Shown in pieces: positions 30,401-39,091 of a stretch of 64,000 nt of DNA. The stretch is from Leguminivora glycinivorella (Eukaryota > Arthropoda > Insecta > Lepidoptera > Tortricidae). Position numbers and translations under genes: made by a program. The stretch lies in assembly GCF_023078275.1 (NCBI RefSeq), contig NC_062994.1, positions 8,751,545-8,815,544 of the forward strand, given 5' to 3'. The notes beneath the pieces are model-generated. The model was not told the DNA's origin. It made no database searches and worked only from the letters and a program-made list of their open reading frames with translations. Each line of letters starts with the position of its first letter. Position 1 is the stretch's first letter.

Positions 30401-30865
30401 GTAAAAATTCATGAAAGAACTCACACGGGACAAAAGCCATATTCGTGTGAAATATGTAAAAAGAGATTTACTCGGATGTCATGTGTATACTTACATAGAC
30501 GCATACACGAGGGTATAAAGCGTTATACTTGTGATATTTGCTCAAAAGCATTCATGCATTCAAGTACTTTGAATAAACATAAACTTATCCACATTGGTGT
30601 TAGAGCACATCTCTGTGAAATATGTGACAAGCGATTCTTACTATCGGATCACTTGAAATCACATCTATATACTCATACGGGGAAAAAATCGTTCTCGTGC
30701 GAAATATGTAAAAAAGCGTTTATTTCTTCTGCTTATTTAAACGTACACAAGCGGATGCATGGTGACAGGCCTTATGGTTGTAAAGTGTGTGGAAAGGGTT
30801 TTACACGGCAGCAAAATTTAAGAACTCATCTACTTTTACATACAAAAGAGGAACCAATAAAGTAA
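21321..30865 (+). CDS. C2H2 zinc-finger protein, four coding exons, 12 fingers
   Basis: Exons 21321-21420, 25769-26373, 26972-27116 and 29355-30865 join in phase to 786 residues. All junctions are GT-AG. Residues 1-280 are acidic and low in structure, with repeated IKEE/VKDE-type segments often seen as SUMO-like sites in insect zinc-finger proteins. The last exon adds a tandem 11-residue repeat (KKHVPQQNV-like) and then twelve C2H2 fingers with TGEKP-type linkers. It is probably a nuclear sequence-specific DNA-binding regulator; the target and orthologue were not identified. Intron 1 holds SINEs, a LINE fragment and a ~2-kb inverted repeat. The intron before the last exon contains a degenerate duplicate of that exon. 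Confidence 0.85.
21504..21740 (+). mobile_element. Non-autonomous Helitron-like element
   Basis: It starts TCATACTAATATTATAAAAT and contains CCGTCTTTCACGGCAAAACG and GGCTACTTTTTGTCTCTTTC. It ends CTAG followed by T, as Helitrons do (TC...CTRR). Copies are at 32302, 46431 and, inverted, 56933. Confidence 0.75.
21950..22030 (+). mobile_element. LINE 3' tail fragment
   Basis: GGTTGACTGGTAGAGAATGC and GTGCAATAAAGGTTAAA match the end of the LINE at 47478-50425. Confidence 0.6.
22285..22405 (+). mobile_element. RTE-like LINE tail fragment
   Basis: GTTTGTCAGGATCGTTGTAA and CCTACCCCTCTGAGAAACAG, ending in TATG repeats, match the last part of the copy at 6868-7210. Confidence 0.6.
22440..22640 (-). 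mobile_element. tRNA-derived SINE
   Basis: Minus strand: CCGTCTGGCATAGAACG, then a B-box relative CTAAGTTCGAATCC and GGGCATTTGTTTGTGTG. It is more diverged than the 2672 copy. Confidence 0.6.
22872..23032. mobile_element. MITE with ~50-bp inverted arms
   Basis: AATTGTGTCGCTTAACTTCA at the left and its inverse (TGAAGTTAAGCGACACAATT) at the right enclose a short AT-rich centre; the copy abuts the LINE fragment that follows. Confidence 0.75.
23030..23335 (+). pseudogene. LINE ORF2 C-terminal fragment, RTE-like
   Basis: It encodes AWYGHVMRRDESNVIKRV, GSGRPKKRWMECV and ADREKWRRMI, the post-RT tail of RTE-like LINEs. Stop TAA follows CADPK and then an (ATG)n-like 3' end. RT and endonuclease are missing. 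Confidence 0.75.
24590..24791 (+). mobile_element. Inner inverted repeat of ~50 bp around a tRNA-like sequence
   Basis: CATTAAATAAATGTCATATA and AAGGCCTCCAAGTG at the left reappear inverted directly after the tRNA-like 3' end (CACTTGGAGGCCTTG ... ATTTATTTAATG). The layout matches the element at 13541-13758. Confidence 0.75.
24667..24742 (+). tRNA. tRNA-like sequence in the core of the large inverted repeat
   Basis: GATCCGA...TCGGAAC forms an acceptor stem with one mismatch. GATGGCCGAGTGG is a good A box and GGTTCGATTCC a good B box. The anticodon arm TCCGT-CCGGTTA-ACGGA has C at position 33. A T-stem mismatch and the unusual loop make a working tRNA unlikely. It could drive pol III transcription. 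Confidence 0.45.
25769..26373 (+). CDS. Zinc-finger gene exon 2, acidic linker
   Basis: 605 nt, phase 1 in and 0 out. It encodes an acidic Ser/Glu/Lys/Asn-rich region with HIKEED, EVKDENE, EIKNEAP, DIKDEI and EVKNE motifs. No finger is present. Confidence 0.8.
26410..26640 (-). mobile_element. CAGA-microsatellite interspersed element
   Basis: Inverse orientation: AACTCCCGACGCAAAAACGA, (TCTG)n and TCCCGAACGGATGAACCG, as in the 4683 copy. Confidence 0.75.
26760..26935 (-). mobile_element. SINE-like element, partial
   Basis: (CATA)n, ATCACGCCTGTATCCCATAA and GCCAGCCTCTCGCCTACGCC; it stops before the CCCACGGG part. It lies just upstream of zinc-finger exon 3. Confidence 0.7.
26972..27116 (+). 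CDS. Zinc-finger gene exon 3
   Basis: Acceptor TTTTTTATAG, donor CGCA|GTAAGT, phase 0 in and 1 out. It encodes VMATEPLDSRGVSEAAMTEG, then VKDEIVV. It fits the acceptor at 29354 exactly. Confidence 0.75.
27180..27290 (-). mobile_element. LINE 3' tail fragment, inverted
   Basis: TTTAATCTTTATTG...GCGAACTTAATAAGC is the inverse of the tail at 50320-50425. Confidence 0.5.
27720..28368 (+). mobile_element. ~550-bp repeat (GCTCAGTGTAGGGTTCCGTAG family) with nested insertion
   Basis: Shares AACCGGCCAAGAGCGTGTCG and CGGTTACTGAGATTATCCGC with 35834-36812. A LINE 3' fragment (27846-27955, inverted, CTACGTCGGTGGCAAACAAG) interrupts it. It ends GTTGACTACGGAATCCTAAA. Confidence 0.7.
28396..28899 (+). pseudogene. 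Degenerate duplicate of the zinc-finger last exon
   Basis: After an acceptor-like TTATATTTAG, the codons FVKLEHLRL parallel CWVKLERCA at the start of the real last exon. A charged stretch and one finger follow (CSLCGEVFVLKADLMKHVMRH), then SECGKTFF and a stop. The phase carried by exon 3 runs into TGA (SVS*) at the duplicate's start, and the finger frame is reached only by a shift. It is most likely a decayed exon copy; an alternative terminal exon is less likely. Confidence 0.6.
28990..29265 (+). pseudogene. LINE ORF2 3' end fragment
   Basis: Mixed frames give FLPRTLRLWNELPAEIFS and GVYKLLMGQQRALDNHFD, the usual C-terminal end of Jockey/CR1-like ORF2. Frameshifts separate the pieces. It sits just upstream of the zinc-finger last exon. 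Confidence 0.65.
29355..30865 (+). CDS. Zinc-finger gene last exon: 11-residue repeats and 12 C2H2 fingers
   Basis: It begins after ATTCACAG. 29490-29765 is a coding 33-bp minisatellite (KKHVPQQNVSP variants, ~9 units). Twelve fingers run from FTCEICSESF to YGCKVCGKGF; linkers such as HTGDKPY, HTGQKPY and HTGKKSF are standard. Several fingers share the CEICKK core, so they arose by internal duplication. Stop TAA at 30863. Confidence 0.9.
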
Positions 30866-30985
30866 TCTTTTCAAATATTCTTTTGTCTTTGGTCTTAAAC
30901 TTTTTGACGGCAGTGTGTGAGTTGATCGAATATATAACAATTCATTAGAAAATATGGTCCTATATCTAAATATGTACTTTCGGAT

Positions 30986-30991
30986 AATAAA
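30986..30991 (+). terminator. Polyadenylation signal of the zinc-finger gene
   Basis: AATAAA lies 121 bases after the stop codon. Further AATAAA-like runs at ~31288 could serve as distal sites. Confidence 0.45.
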
Positions 30992-31650
30992 AGAAATAAC
31001 TGATTCATCATGGCCAAGTGAGATGTCCTTTTTTATATTTTCTACGCGAGAAATATTTTTTGTTTTGCTATTTTGGGACTGGTTTCATAAAAAAAGCGAT
31101 AGAGATTGAGATATTCAAAAATGTGTCAGACAAACAGACAGACGGGCAGAGTCGCGCCATAAGGGTTCTCTTTGTAACTTGTTGGTACAAAAATTAAATT
31201 TAATAGTTTGTTAATATGAGTATATGTATAATTAATATTTGTAACGCTTTGTCATGTTAGCTGTAAGTTACAGATGTAAACTTGTAATAAATAAATAAAT
31301 TAAAACTTTATGTTCACATCGAAAATATTTGCATGTGAAATATTCACCCTGTATTAACTGAACAGCCGTATACCTTCTTTACCAGGAAATAAAATAAAAC
31401 CGGTTTTAAATAAGTTCTTTATTATTAACAAGTACGAATTATAATATAATGTAAGTAAATAACTTAATAAATTGAGCACACAAAATTAAAACATAGGTAT
31501 TTAAAAAAAATAAAAAAAAAATTATTTAAGAAATATATTATTTCTCTAAATCAGATTTAATAGTGTTTCGTTATTAAGGAAAAGGACATTCTATTATAAA
31601 AAACTTACAGCTTTGCAAAAAAGAGTAGAAACTGAAAAGTGGCAACATAG
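30992..31650. other. AT-rich intergenic stretch
   Basis: Only short poly-A/T runs and an ATAAATAAATAAATT stretch near 31287. Nothing coding is visible. Confidence 0.35.
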
Positions 31651-31654
31651 TAGT

Positions 31655-31702
31655 GGTAGTGTCGTCCCGTTTTCTCACGCATATTGATTTGAAAGGGACG
31701 AC
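31655..31702. repeat. Short hairpin
   Basis: GTAGTGTCGTCCCGTTT and AAAGGGACGACACTATA pair across a ~15-nt loop. It resembles a small MITE. Confidence 0.5.
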
Positions 31703-31704
31703 AC

Positions 31705-32265
31705 TATAATAATAGGCTACTTTCCTCCTAGTCAAATCAGCTTTTTTTAAGAATTGTCAAAGCGATTTTGCACGACTTGCTGGAATTTATATGAAATCGA
31801 ATTGAGTGACGTCACGGATAACTCAGTTACTTTATATCAAAGACATATACATATAACAGATAAAGTCTAAGAAAAAAACGTACCTCAGTACCATACAGAA
31901 AAAGGTACGGTGGCCTAGATGGCATTACACCTTTGGGGTACGCTCAGCTAGACGGCGTAATATCTGACATTTTAACACATTATCAAGCTAAGAATATGGG
32001 CCAAATTGTCAAAACTCAGGTTCAAAAGTTTTACGCCTGTGTCGAGAGATGGCAGTCTATGCACTGTGATTACACTTTTTACTTCAACAGTAACTCTCTA
32101 TAATACTCGATCCTCTTTGTTTATATATTTCTACTTGACTTAATAAATAGAAATTGGATTTAAAAATTACTTCTGTCCATGTTTTTCTTATAATTATCTG
32201 ATGCTTTATTTTAACTATGTACAGTCAAGTCCCCTATTACTTTGAAGTCAATAAGTCCCTGTTTT
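31705..32265. mobile_element. Repeat related to 16190-16540, split by a hAT-type MITE
   Basis: GGCTACTTTCCTCCTAGTCA to CTTATAATTATCTGATG matches 16230-16420. The MITE at 31838-32119 sits after ACTTTATAT with a ~7-bp duplication (TTTATAT). Confidence 0.65.
31838..32119 (-). mobile_element. hAT-type MITE, inverted copy of 14674-14964
   Basis: It starts CAAAGACATATACATATAAC and ends GATCCTCTTTG. The interior (GAGAGATGGCAGTCTATGCA) is the inverse of the copy at 14674. Confidence 0.8.
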
Positions 32266-32301
32266 TATACACTTTAATTTTGGCAAGATCCGTCTTCAAT
32301 A

Positions 32302-32480
32302 TCCATACTAATATTATAAATGGGAAAGTGTGTGTGTCTGTTTGTTTGTCCGTCTTTCACGGCAAAATGGAGCGACGAATTGACGTGATTTTTTAAGTGG
32401 AGATAGTTGAAGGGATGGAGAGTGACATAGGCTACTTTTTGTCTCTTTCTAACGCGAGCGAAGCCGCGGGAAAAAGCTAG
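32302..32480 (+). mobile_element. Non-autonomous Helitron-like element
   Basis: TCCATACTAATATTATAAAT at the start and GCGAAGCCGCGGGAAAAAGC, then CTAG|T, at the end. It is shorter than the 46431 copy. Confidence 0.75.
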
Positions 32481-32582
32481 TATCTAATATTTCATAAGCA
32501 AATTAAGTAATAAATAAAGTCTTTCAAGTCTAAGAGATACATTCGTGAAACCAAAAGGCATAACTTTGAATTCATAACGTCC

Positions 32583-33548
32583 TTAAAAAGTATTTATCAA
32601 TTTCTTAATCATCTCAACTGATTCGTTCTGTCCAATAGTTTCAATATAAGCTGTAGCTTTTTTCGCATGGTCTTCATACAATTTCTGAGTTTTATTAATA
32701 GCGTCAGTCTTCAAAATATTAAATTTAAGATCTTCATAATCCACGTCTTTCAAATCACCTTTCGCTTGATCTATTATCTGGTATAAGCCTGGATTTTCTT
32801 CTAAAGCAAACAAAACAGGGGCACTAGCTAAACAGAACTGATCTTTACTATTCGATGTTAGTGTCTGGTTTTCGGCAGCAGCTTGCCAAGCTAAACCAAC
32901 GTGGCATCCAAAATGATACGCATAGCTTATAGTTTCTCTACTCTGCTGTCCTAAGACCATTGCAGACTGGCATCCTCTTCCAAGTAAGGAGGCGCCATTG
33001 TAAACAGACCTGATGGTCCATTCTTTCCTAGGTCTCCCCAGAACATCATTAACTGATATAGAAGTTGTATCAAACGTGATATCTAAATCATCAACAACAG
33101 CTTTAGGTTTCCCTGGTATCGGTTGATTCTGCTCATCGCGTTCACCGAAAAATTCTCCTTCAGATAAATCTCTTAACGCTGAAGAAATTATGTAAGAAAC
33201 TTCAGAATTCCTTAGCTTAGCGAGCATGTCATTAGCTGTAACTAAGATGTAATCTCCAAGGAGTAATGCTATTTTGTTGCCAAATATAGCTGATTCTGTG
33301 TTCTTTGAGCGTTTTGCAAAAGGTACATTGACTATGCCTTTATGGATAAGATGACCGGTTCTCATCATTTCTGTGAGTTCCGCTAGAAGTCGTTGCTTCT
33401 CCTCTATTTGCTTGGACTGTATGGAGTGTGTGGAGGGTTTGACAGACTTGGAGAGGAGGAGGATGATCAGCCCCCAGGGTTGGAGGTTCTTGGAGTCTCC
33501 GTAGAGGACGTTCTTGGCTGTTTGCATCACGAGGTGGTTGCTGCCAAG
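32583..33548 (-). CDS. PDSS2: PDSS2 exon 2
   Basis: Acceptor CCCATTCCAG read on the minus strand; 322 codons including TAA (32583-32585). It contains nearly the whole helical synthase fold from GDSKNLQPWG to the C-terminal MIKKLINTF. Confidence 0.9.
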   Translation of the reverse strand, partial: LGSNHLVMQTAKNVLYGDSKNLQPWGLIILLLSKSVKPSTHSIQSKQIEEKQRLLAELTEMMRTGHLIHKGIVNVPFAKRSKNTESAIFGNKIALLLGDYILVTANDMLAKLRNSEVSYIISSALRDLSEGEFFGERDEQNQPIPGKPKAVVDDLDITFDTTSISVNDVLGRPRKEWTIRSVYNGASLLGRGCQSAMVLGQQSRETISYAYHFGCHVGLAWQAAAENQTLTSNSKDQFCLASAPVLFALEENPGLYQIIDQAKGDLKDVDYEDLKFNILKTDAINKTQKLYEDHAKKATAYIETIGQNESVEMIKKLINTF

Positions 33549-36500
33549 CTGGAATGGGAAAATTAGAAAGTTAGAGAGTTATTTAAAATGTCTGCTTTAC
33601 AGGTTACATATTTAAGTCGAAGCGGGTCGGTTAAGGCAGTCATTTGTTACTTAAATATTTTAATATAATTAGACGGGTAATTTGTACTTAAGTGAAACAT
33701 TAAAAAGTTACAGTTATTTTAAATATGGCGCGTCATAGTTTTATGTTTGTAGTGTATCTATAGACGATGTCAAAAGAAACTTGGCACTAAGAGAATGCGG
33801 CAAAATTTGAAAAATGTAGGGCTTACCGGCCAATAGTCTTTACGCGTGCCTGTCTAAATCGACGAGACATAACACTTAAAAATTGATTGAAAATGTGGAT
33901 TGGTGGTGATTTAATTCTTAGAACAATTTCGCCAAGATTTCTTTGACCGTCTATACGTTAGCAGTATTTATTGTCATACTCAAATATACAGAGTGGGGCC
34001 TGTAACAAAGGCGAAGAATTGAACTGTAGGCTATTCTCCTTATACTGATCAACATTTGTTCAGTGACTTTTAAAAATTATGAAGTCTTTAAATTTTTAAT
34101 TTTTCATACAAAATAAATATTAGCTTCAATGTACGCCATTATTGTTGTCAAAGAAAAAACTTTCAAGGGTGATAAAAATCAAAATACAAGTTATTTTTAA
34201 AAGTCGCCGAACAAATGTTGATCAGTATAAGGAGAATAGCCTAGAGTTCAATTCTTCGCCTTTGTTACAGGCCCCACTCTGTATACGTGAATACAATAAA
34301 TATGTCTATTAATAGCCCGTAAAAAACGAAACTACTTATTAATAAGCGTGTAAACAGTTCCTATGCGGAAACCGCTTTCTCGACCGCCTACTTGCTGCTG
34401 TCATATCGTGAAAGTAGTCTTAATCAGTTGGACGATATTATCGTACGCCTTTACTTAACTTCACGTATACAAGGTGCTCACGAGGAACACGCGTTTTTGA
34501 GGCCAAAAGAAAGAAAAAATGTTATATGTATTTGAAAAAATTTCGCCAAAAAAAATTTTTGTTTTTAAACCCTGACGCAAAAACGACGGTGTGTTATATA
34601 TAAGTTTGACGTGTCTGTCTGTCTGTTTGCCTGTATGTCTGTCTGTCTGTTTGTCTATCTGTCTGTGTGTGTGTCTGTCTGTGGCGTTGTAGCTCCCGAA
34701 CGGATGAACCGATTTAGATTTAGTTTTTTTTACTCTTTTGGACGTATTTTCACATAAAAAATAAATTTTATCCATAAAATTGGCAATTAAAATGAGTTTC
34801 TTAATTTCTTTTTCTAAAAACCAAATTTTTTTGAAGTTTTTCTTATCACATTTTGACATCTATCAATGACGACTGTGAGACTATGCTCCACAAATGCACA
34901 TCAGCGCCGTTAAGAAGACCTTTTGTAGTGAGTAACAATACGGAAATGTTTTTTTTTTTAATTGGCAATAAGTACCTCTGAAACTAGACGAAATCTAGAA
35001 AAGTTTATATGACATTTTAGTCTTAAAATGTGACCAAGAATACGCTGTTAAAGTTATTTAGGTTCCTCGCGAGCACCTTGTATTTTTATGTTTTGCGTTA
35101 AAGAATTAAATTTTTATTTTTATTTATTTCATTAAACTTTATTGCAAAATATAACAAATACAGTGCAAAAGGCGGACTTAATGCCTGAAGATATTTACTA
35201 TCTTAATTGTTTACTTTAAGCTTAAATTTAACATTTCGTCCACCTACATAGTCTACTCTAACAAATCATCATCATCCTCCTTGCGTTAGCCCGGCATCGG
35301 TATCTGCCATGGCTCATGGGAGCCTGGGGTCCGCTTAGAGAACTAATCCCAGTAATATTCTTTTCAACAATTTTTTTGGCTATACTTATGACTTGTTTTC
35401 ATTTTTTTATTTTATTTAATCAATACTTAAGTTATTGAAGCGTAATCCTTTGATTTTTTCTCGAGAAATCTTTGTTTTGAAGACTCTTACGTAATCAAGA
35501 ATAACAATATTTTTCTAAGTAAATAGAAAATAGAACATATTTTTTCTTTGAAGTTATCTAACTTGTTAAGTAATTATTAAATTAGCATACAAAGAGGTAA
35601 AATGTACTTGCAAATTGTGAATTACCATTTTACCATTGTGTAATCAGTATTAGAATATAATAAATAGATCTCGATAAGGGCTTTAACGATTTCGATGAAG
35701 TTGTCTATGTATAGGAGTTTTTGAAGGCTTGAAATCTAGCTGATTCTTGTCTGTGATATAACATTAGTGGTTAGTGAGTGTGCTAGTTTCTATCAATCCC
35801 TAGTTTGTGCTGATTTGACGAAATATAAATAAAAAACCGGCCAAGAGCGTGTCGGGCCACGCTCAGTGTAGGGTTCCGTAGTTTTCTGTATTTTTCTCAA
35901 AAACTATTGAACCTATCAAGTTCAAAACAATTTTCCTAGAAAGTCTTTATAAAGTTCTACTTTTGTAATTTTTTTCATATTTTTTAAACATACAGTACCG
36001 GTCAAAAATTTAAGTTCACTCCTTGTTTTCAGTACAATTGACTGCTTTAGAGAGATAGTTTTTTGTAGTTCAGACGTCAAAATTTGTTTCGTAAACAATT
36101 TATATTTTTTTAACATCTGTTTCCCTCAAATCTTATAGGCTAAATAATTATTTGGCCTATATTATCTGGCTAAAACTGTGTTTCGTGTAAAGATGTGTCT
36201 CAATTAGTGGCAAAGGCAAGGCCATAAATATAACTAGCATTTTGCCGTCATGTTTATTAGATTTTAGTGAAAGAAAGGTACGTGAATTGTGTCTAACTAA
36301 TAAAACAAATCTCCACAAAACAATAAATATAAGTTGAAAACATATTTCGACTACCAAACCGAAGATAATTATCGTACAAAAGTACTCATTTGTACCGAAA
36401 TCAAAGGGTGAACTCAAACTTTTGACCGGTACTGTATGGTTCAAAAGTTAGAGGGGGGGACACACTTTTTTTTTCCTTTAGGAGCGATTATTTCCGAAAA

Positions 36501-37216
36501 TGTTAATATTATCAAAAAACGATTTTAGTAAACCCTTATTAATTTTTAAATACCTATCCAACAATATATCACACGTTGGGGTTGGAATAAAAAAAATATC
36601 AGTCCCCACTTTACATGTAGGGGGGGTACCCTAATAAAACATTTTTTTCCATTTTTTATTTTTGCACTTTGTCGGCGTGATTGATATACATATTTGTACC
36701 AAATTTCAGCTTTCTAGTGCTAACGGTTACTGAGATTATCCGCGGACGGACGGACGGACAGACAGACATGGCGAAACTATAAGGGTTCCTAGTTGACTAC
36801 GGAACCCTAAAAAGTACGACAATGAAGGTTTATTTACACTTATTTGTAATCTGTCTAAACAATCTATATCGATGTTCGCAAATAACGTTTGAATACCGTC
36901 AAATGGACAAAAACTAGAGCTGGAGGGACACTAACACAAATGACGTAATTAGAAGCTGAAAAATATAAAAACTCACCAATTTCCTCAGATACAGCGCCAT
37001 ATTGGCGAACTCGTCACTCAACAGGCACCTCAGATTCATAAACGACGTCGGATACCCCACAACTTTCTCCGCATCTCTTATAATATTGCTCCAATTTGTA
37101 AAAGGCGGGCGTAAAAGTATCAAAATCTCGTCCTTGGTCAACGACGCCATAGTCGATTCATATCTTTTTTGAAAAAAGAACGGCGGCCGGCGGAAAGCGC
37201 GGAAAACGCGCGCCAT
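32583..37216 (-). CDS. PDSS2: Decaprenyl-diphosphate synthase subunit 2
   Basis: The partner subunit of the trans-prenyl transferase that makes the polyprenyl tail of ubiquinone in mitochondria. Two exons: 36977-37216 and 32583-33548, joined in phase 0 (LRKL|LGSNHLVMQTAKN). ATG 37216 (MARVFRAFRRPPFFFQKRYE, an Arg-rich mitochondrial presequence) gives 401 residues, close to the ~400 of vertebrate PDSS2, so it is preferred to in-frame ATGs at 37306 and 37360. Conserved stretches include LQPWGLIILLLSK, HLIHKGIVNV, FGNKIALLLGDYILVTAND, LLGRGCQSAM and FGCHVGLAWQA. The Asp-rich motifs of the catalytic subunit are absent, as expected for subunit 2. The 3.4-kb intron is filled with transposons. The start codon faces an AT-rich upstream region. 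Confidence 0.9.
33987..34283. mobile_element. MITE with ~90-bp inverted arms
   Basis: TACAGAGTGGGGCCTGTAAC and its inverse at the right end enclose AGGCTATTCTCCTTATACTG and its inverse. TA borders suggest a Tc1/mariner relation. Confidence 0.8.
34467..35082. mobile_element. DNA transposon relic with nested CAGA element
   Basis: TACAAGGTGCTCACGAGGAAC and GTTCCTCGCGAGCACCTTGTA form the ends. A CAGA element (34560-34740, inverted) is inserted within it. Confidence 0.7.
35120..35215 (-). mobile_element. LINE 3' tail fragment, inverted
   Basis: TAAACTTTATTGCAAAA and GCAAAAGGCGGACTTAATGC are the inverse of the tail of the 47478 LINE. Confidence 0.6.
35265..35360 (-). repeat. Fragment of an interspersed repeat
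   Basis: GGGAGCCTGGGGTCCGCTTA and ACTAATCCCA recur at the very end of the window (63957-64000). Confidence 0.45.
35834..36812 (+). mobile_element. Second GCTCAGTGTAGGGTTCCGTAG-family repeat with nested Tc1/mariner MITE
   Basis: Colinear with 27720-28368 but split at 35991 by the MITE 35993-36434. Its right part includes the GGACGGACGG microsatellite and ends TTGACTACGGAACCCTAAAA. Confidence 0.75.
35993..36434. mobile_element. Tc1/mariner-type MITE
   Basis: The terminal repeats CAGTACCGGTCAAAAATTTA and the inverse ending TTTTGACCGGTACTG are each flanked by TA (35991-35992, 36435-36436). The 442-bp interior has no transposase. Confidence 0.85.
36977..37216 (-). CDS. PDSS2: PDSS2 exon 1
   Basis: 80 codons ending at donor TTG|GTGAGT. 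Presequence, then LTKDEILILLRPPFTNWSNI, VGYPTSFMNLRCLLSDEFAN and MALYLRKL, the N-terminal helices of the family. Confidence 0.85.
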
Positions 37217-38400
37217 TTTCGAATTTTTACTTTTTAATTCGAGACGACGATTTCGCGCCGCGGCAGACAGGTAAGTGATGTGCGTGAGACGCTGGGTTGC
37301 CAGCATCTTGAAATCGATGACCTGAAAAGTTACTGTGTGGAACATAATAATTTGTGACAAGGTTGGTTATATAAACAATAGGTGTTTGTATTGTTTTAGC
37401 AATTAGGGTTTTGTCAACTTGGTTGGTGTAAATTGTGTAAAATTACCTAATTATATTTATGTTGTGTGCAGTAGCTAGTACATTTGTATTAAGTATTTGT
37501 AAGTAGTTATTATTTATTACTGTGGTCTATGTACCAATTATATTTTGCGACATAAACTAAGTTGAAGTCACAAATACCTCAGAAAATTGCTGTTAGTATA
37601 GGACAATTTAAGTGTTCTAGTTATGTTTCACAGCTTCATTCTTTGCGATTTATTAGTGTTTACATATTGTACTAGTATTGCTAAATAATAATCGTAACTT
37701 CTTTTTTGGTCACTTACTTTAAAATATTTGTACCCCAGGGTAGTTGTAGGTACTACCTATTTTTAAATATCGATGTCGAGAAATATGTAAGTAAGTATGT
37801 AGTACCTATACACGTCTTTTACTTTTTAATTTTAGAATAGAAAACAAGTCTAAATACATTTGAAAAGTCCTATAATATCAGTAAATCATCATTCCACTGG
37901 CAACACAGCTGCGCTTGACCGTGTAAAGTAGGCCGTTAGTGGACAGACCGATGCACTGTAGAGAAAACAATTTTAAACATACACCTACCACTTACCAAAA
38001 AAATTCAAAACGCGACTCTAATTCAATACTGTTAAGATTTAACATATATTTAATCGAACGCATAAAATTTGTACAACTGTCCAGTTTGAAAGATCTTCCA
38101 TTTTTAAAAAGAATCGTTTGAGTTACAGGTCATCTTGTAGTGGTGATTCAAACGGATTCCTTTTTCGAAAGTTACTTTTTTTTAAAGATGCGATACCATT
38201 TCACTACAGACCAGTTTTATGGGTAGGTCAATAATCGAGTTTGGGGATATTATACGTAGATTAGACATTTTATAGCGGGGTCGTTGCGCTAGTTTCCGTC
38301 CACTTATTCTTGTTTTTGTCAAAACACGGAATTAAAAAAAATACTTGGAATATCTATGCTACTAGTGAAACATATTATATTTTTATATGTATCCTATGTA
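37217..38400. other. Intergenic region upstream of PDSS2
   Basis: The first ~150 bases contain in-frame upstream ATGs of PDSS2 and probably its 5' UTR and promoter. The rest is AT-rich without a supported gene or repeat. Confidence 0.4.
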
Positions 38401-38401
38401 G

Positions 38402-38850
38402 GTAATCTGGATCCGGTCACCTACGGCCACTTCCCCGAACGACCACCATGCAAATTCATATATGGGCCATTTCTTAGTTCGGCCGTTTCCTTGTCCGACC
38501 ATTTCCCCGATAGACCACTGTTGGAATTCTTTCTACGTCCAGTTCTTCGAACGGCCACTGTGAAAATTCTTTGTTGGCCCCATTCCCCGAACGACCACCA
38601 TGCAAATTCCTATATGGGCCATTTCTTGGTTCGGCCGTTTCCTTGTCCGACCATTTCCCCGATAGACCACTGTTGAAATTCTTTCTACGTCCAGTTCTCC
38701 GAATAGCCACTGTGAAAATTCTTTGTGGGGCCACCCATTTCCGGAACGACCATCGTTAAAATTACCAGTTTGTCTAATTCCTCGATCGGCCACTACAACA
38801 TTTATTAGTTTGTCCTATTCCCCGATTGGCTACTTTTTAACCGCCGCCTC
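38402..38850 (+). repeat. Left tandem-repeat arm
   Basis: Two near-identical ~180-bp units start at ~38434 and ~38583 (CCGAACGACCACCATGCAAA), with a decayed third. Each contains CCGATAGACCACTGTTG and GGCCATTTCTTGGTTCGGCC. The short ORFs through them are by-products of the repeat. Confidence 0.75.
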
Positions 38851-39091
38851 AAATCTCTCAAGGAAGGACGGTTCTCAATTCGTCTGTATGTTTTTTTTTA
38901 TGTTTTTTTTTAAATGTTTGTTGTACGATATCTCCGTCGTTATTGGACCGATTTAAAAAAAATTTTGATTGAATGTATATGCATACAGATTGGTCCCATT
39001 TTTCTCAGGACCCAGTTCTCATGATGGGATCCTGGAGAAATCGAGGGAACTCCTCAAATCTGAAAGGCATACAATCGCGGAATAAGAAACA

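Noticed and set aside
36157..36444. 95-codon minus-strand ORF as a transposase
   Set aside because: Lies in the Tc1/mariner MITE but shows no DDE or helix-turn-helix motif and crosses the element end.
38356..38793. ORFs on both strands through 38356-38793
   Set aside because: They follow the ~180-bp tandem units of the fold-back arm, with no start context or domain.
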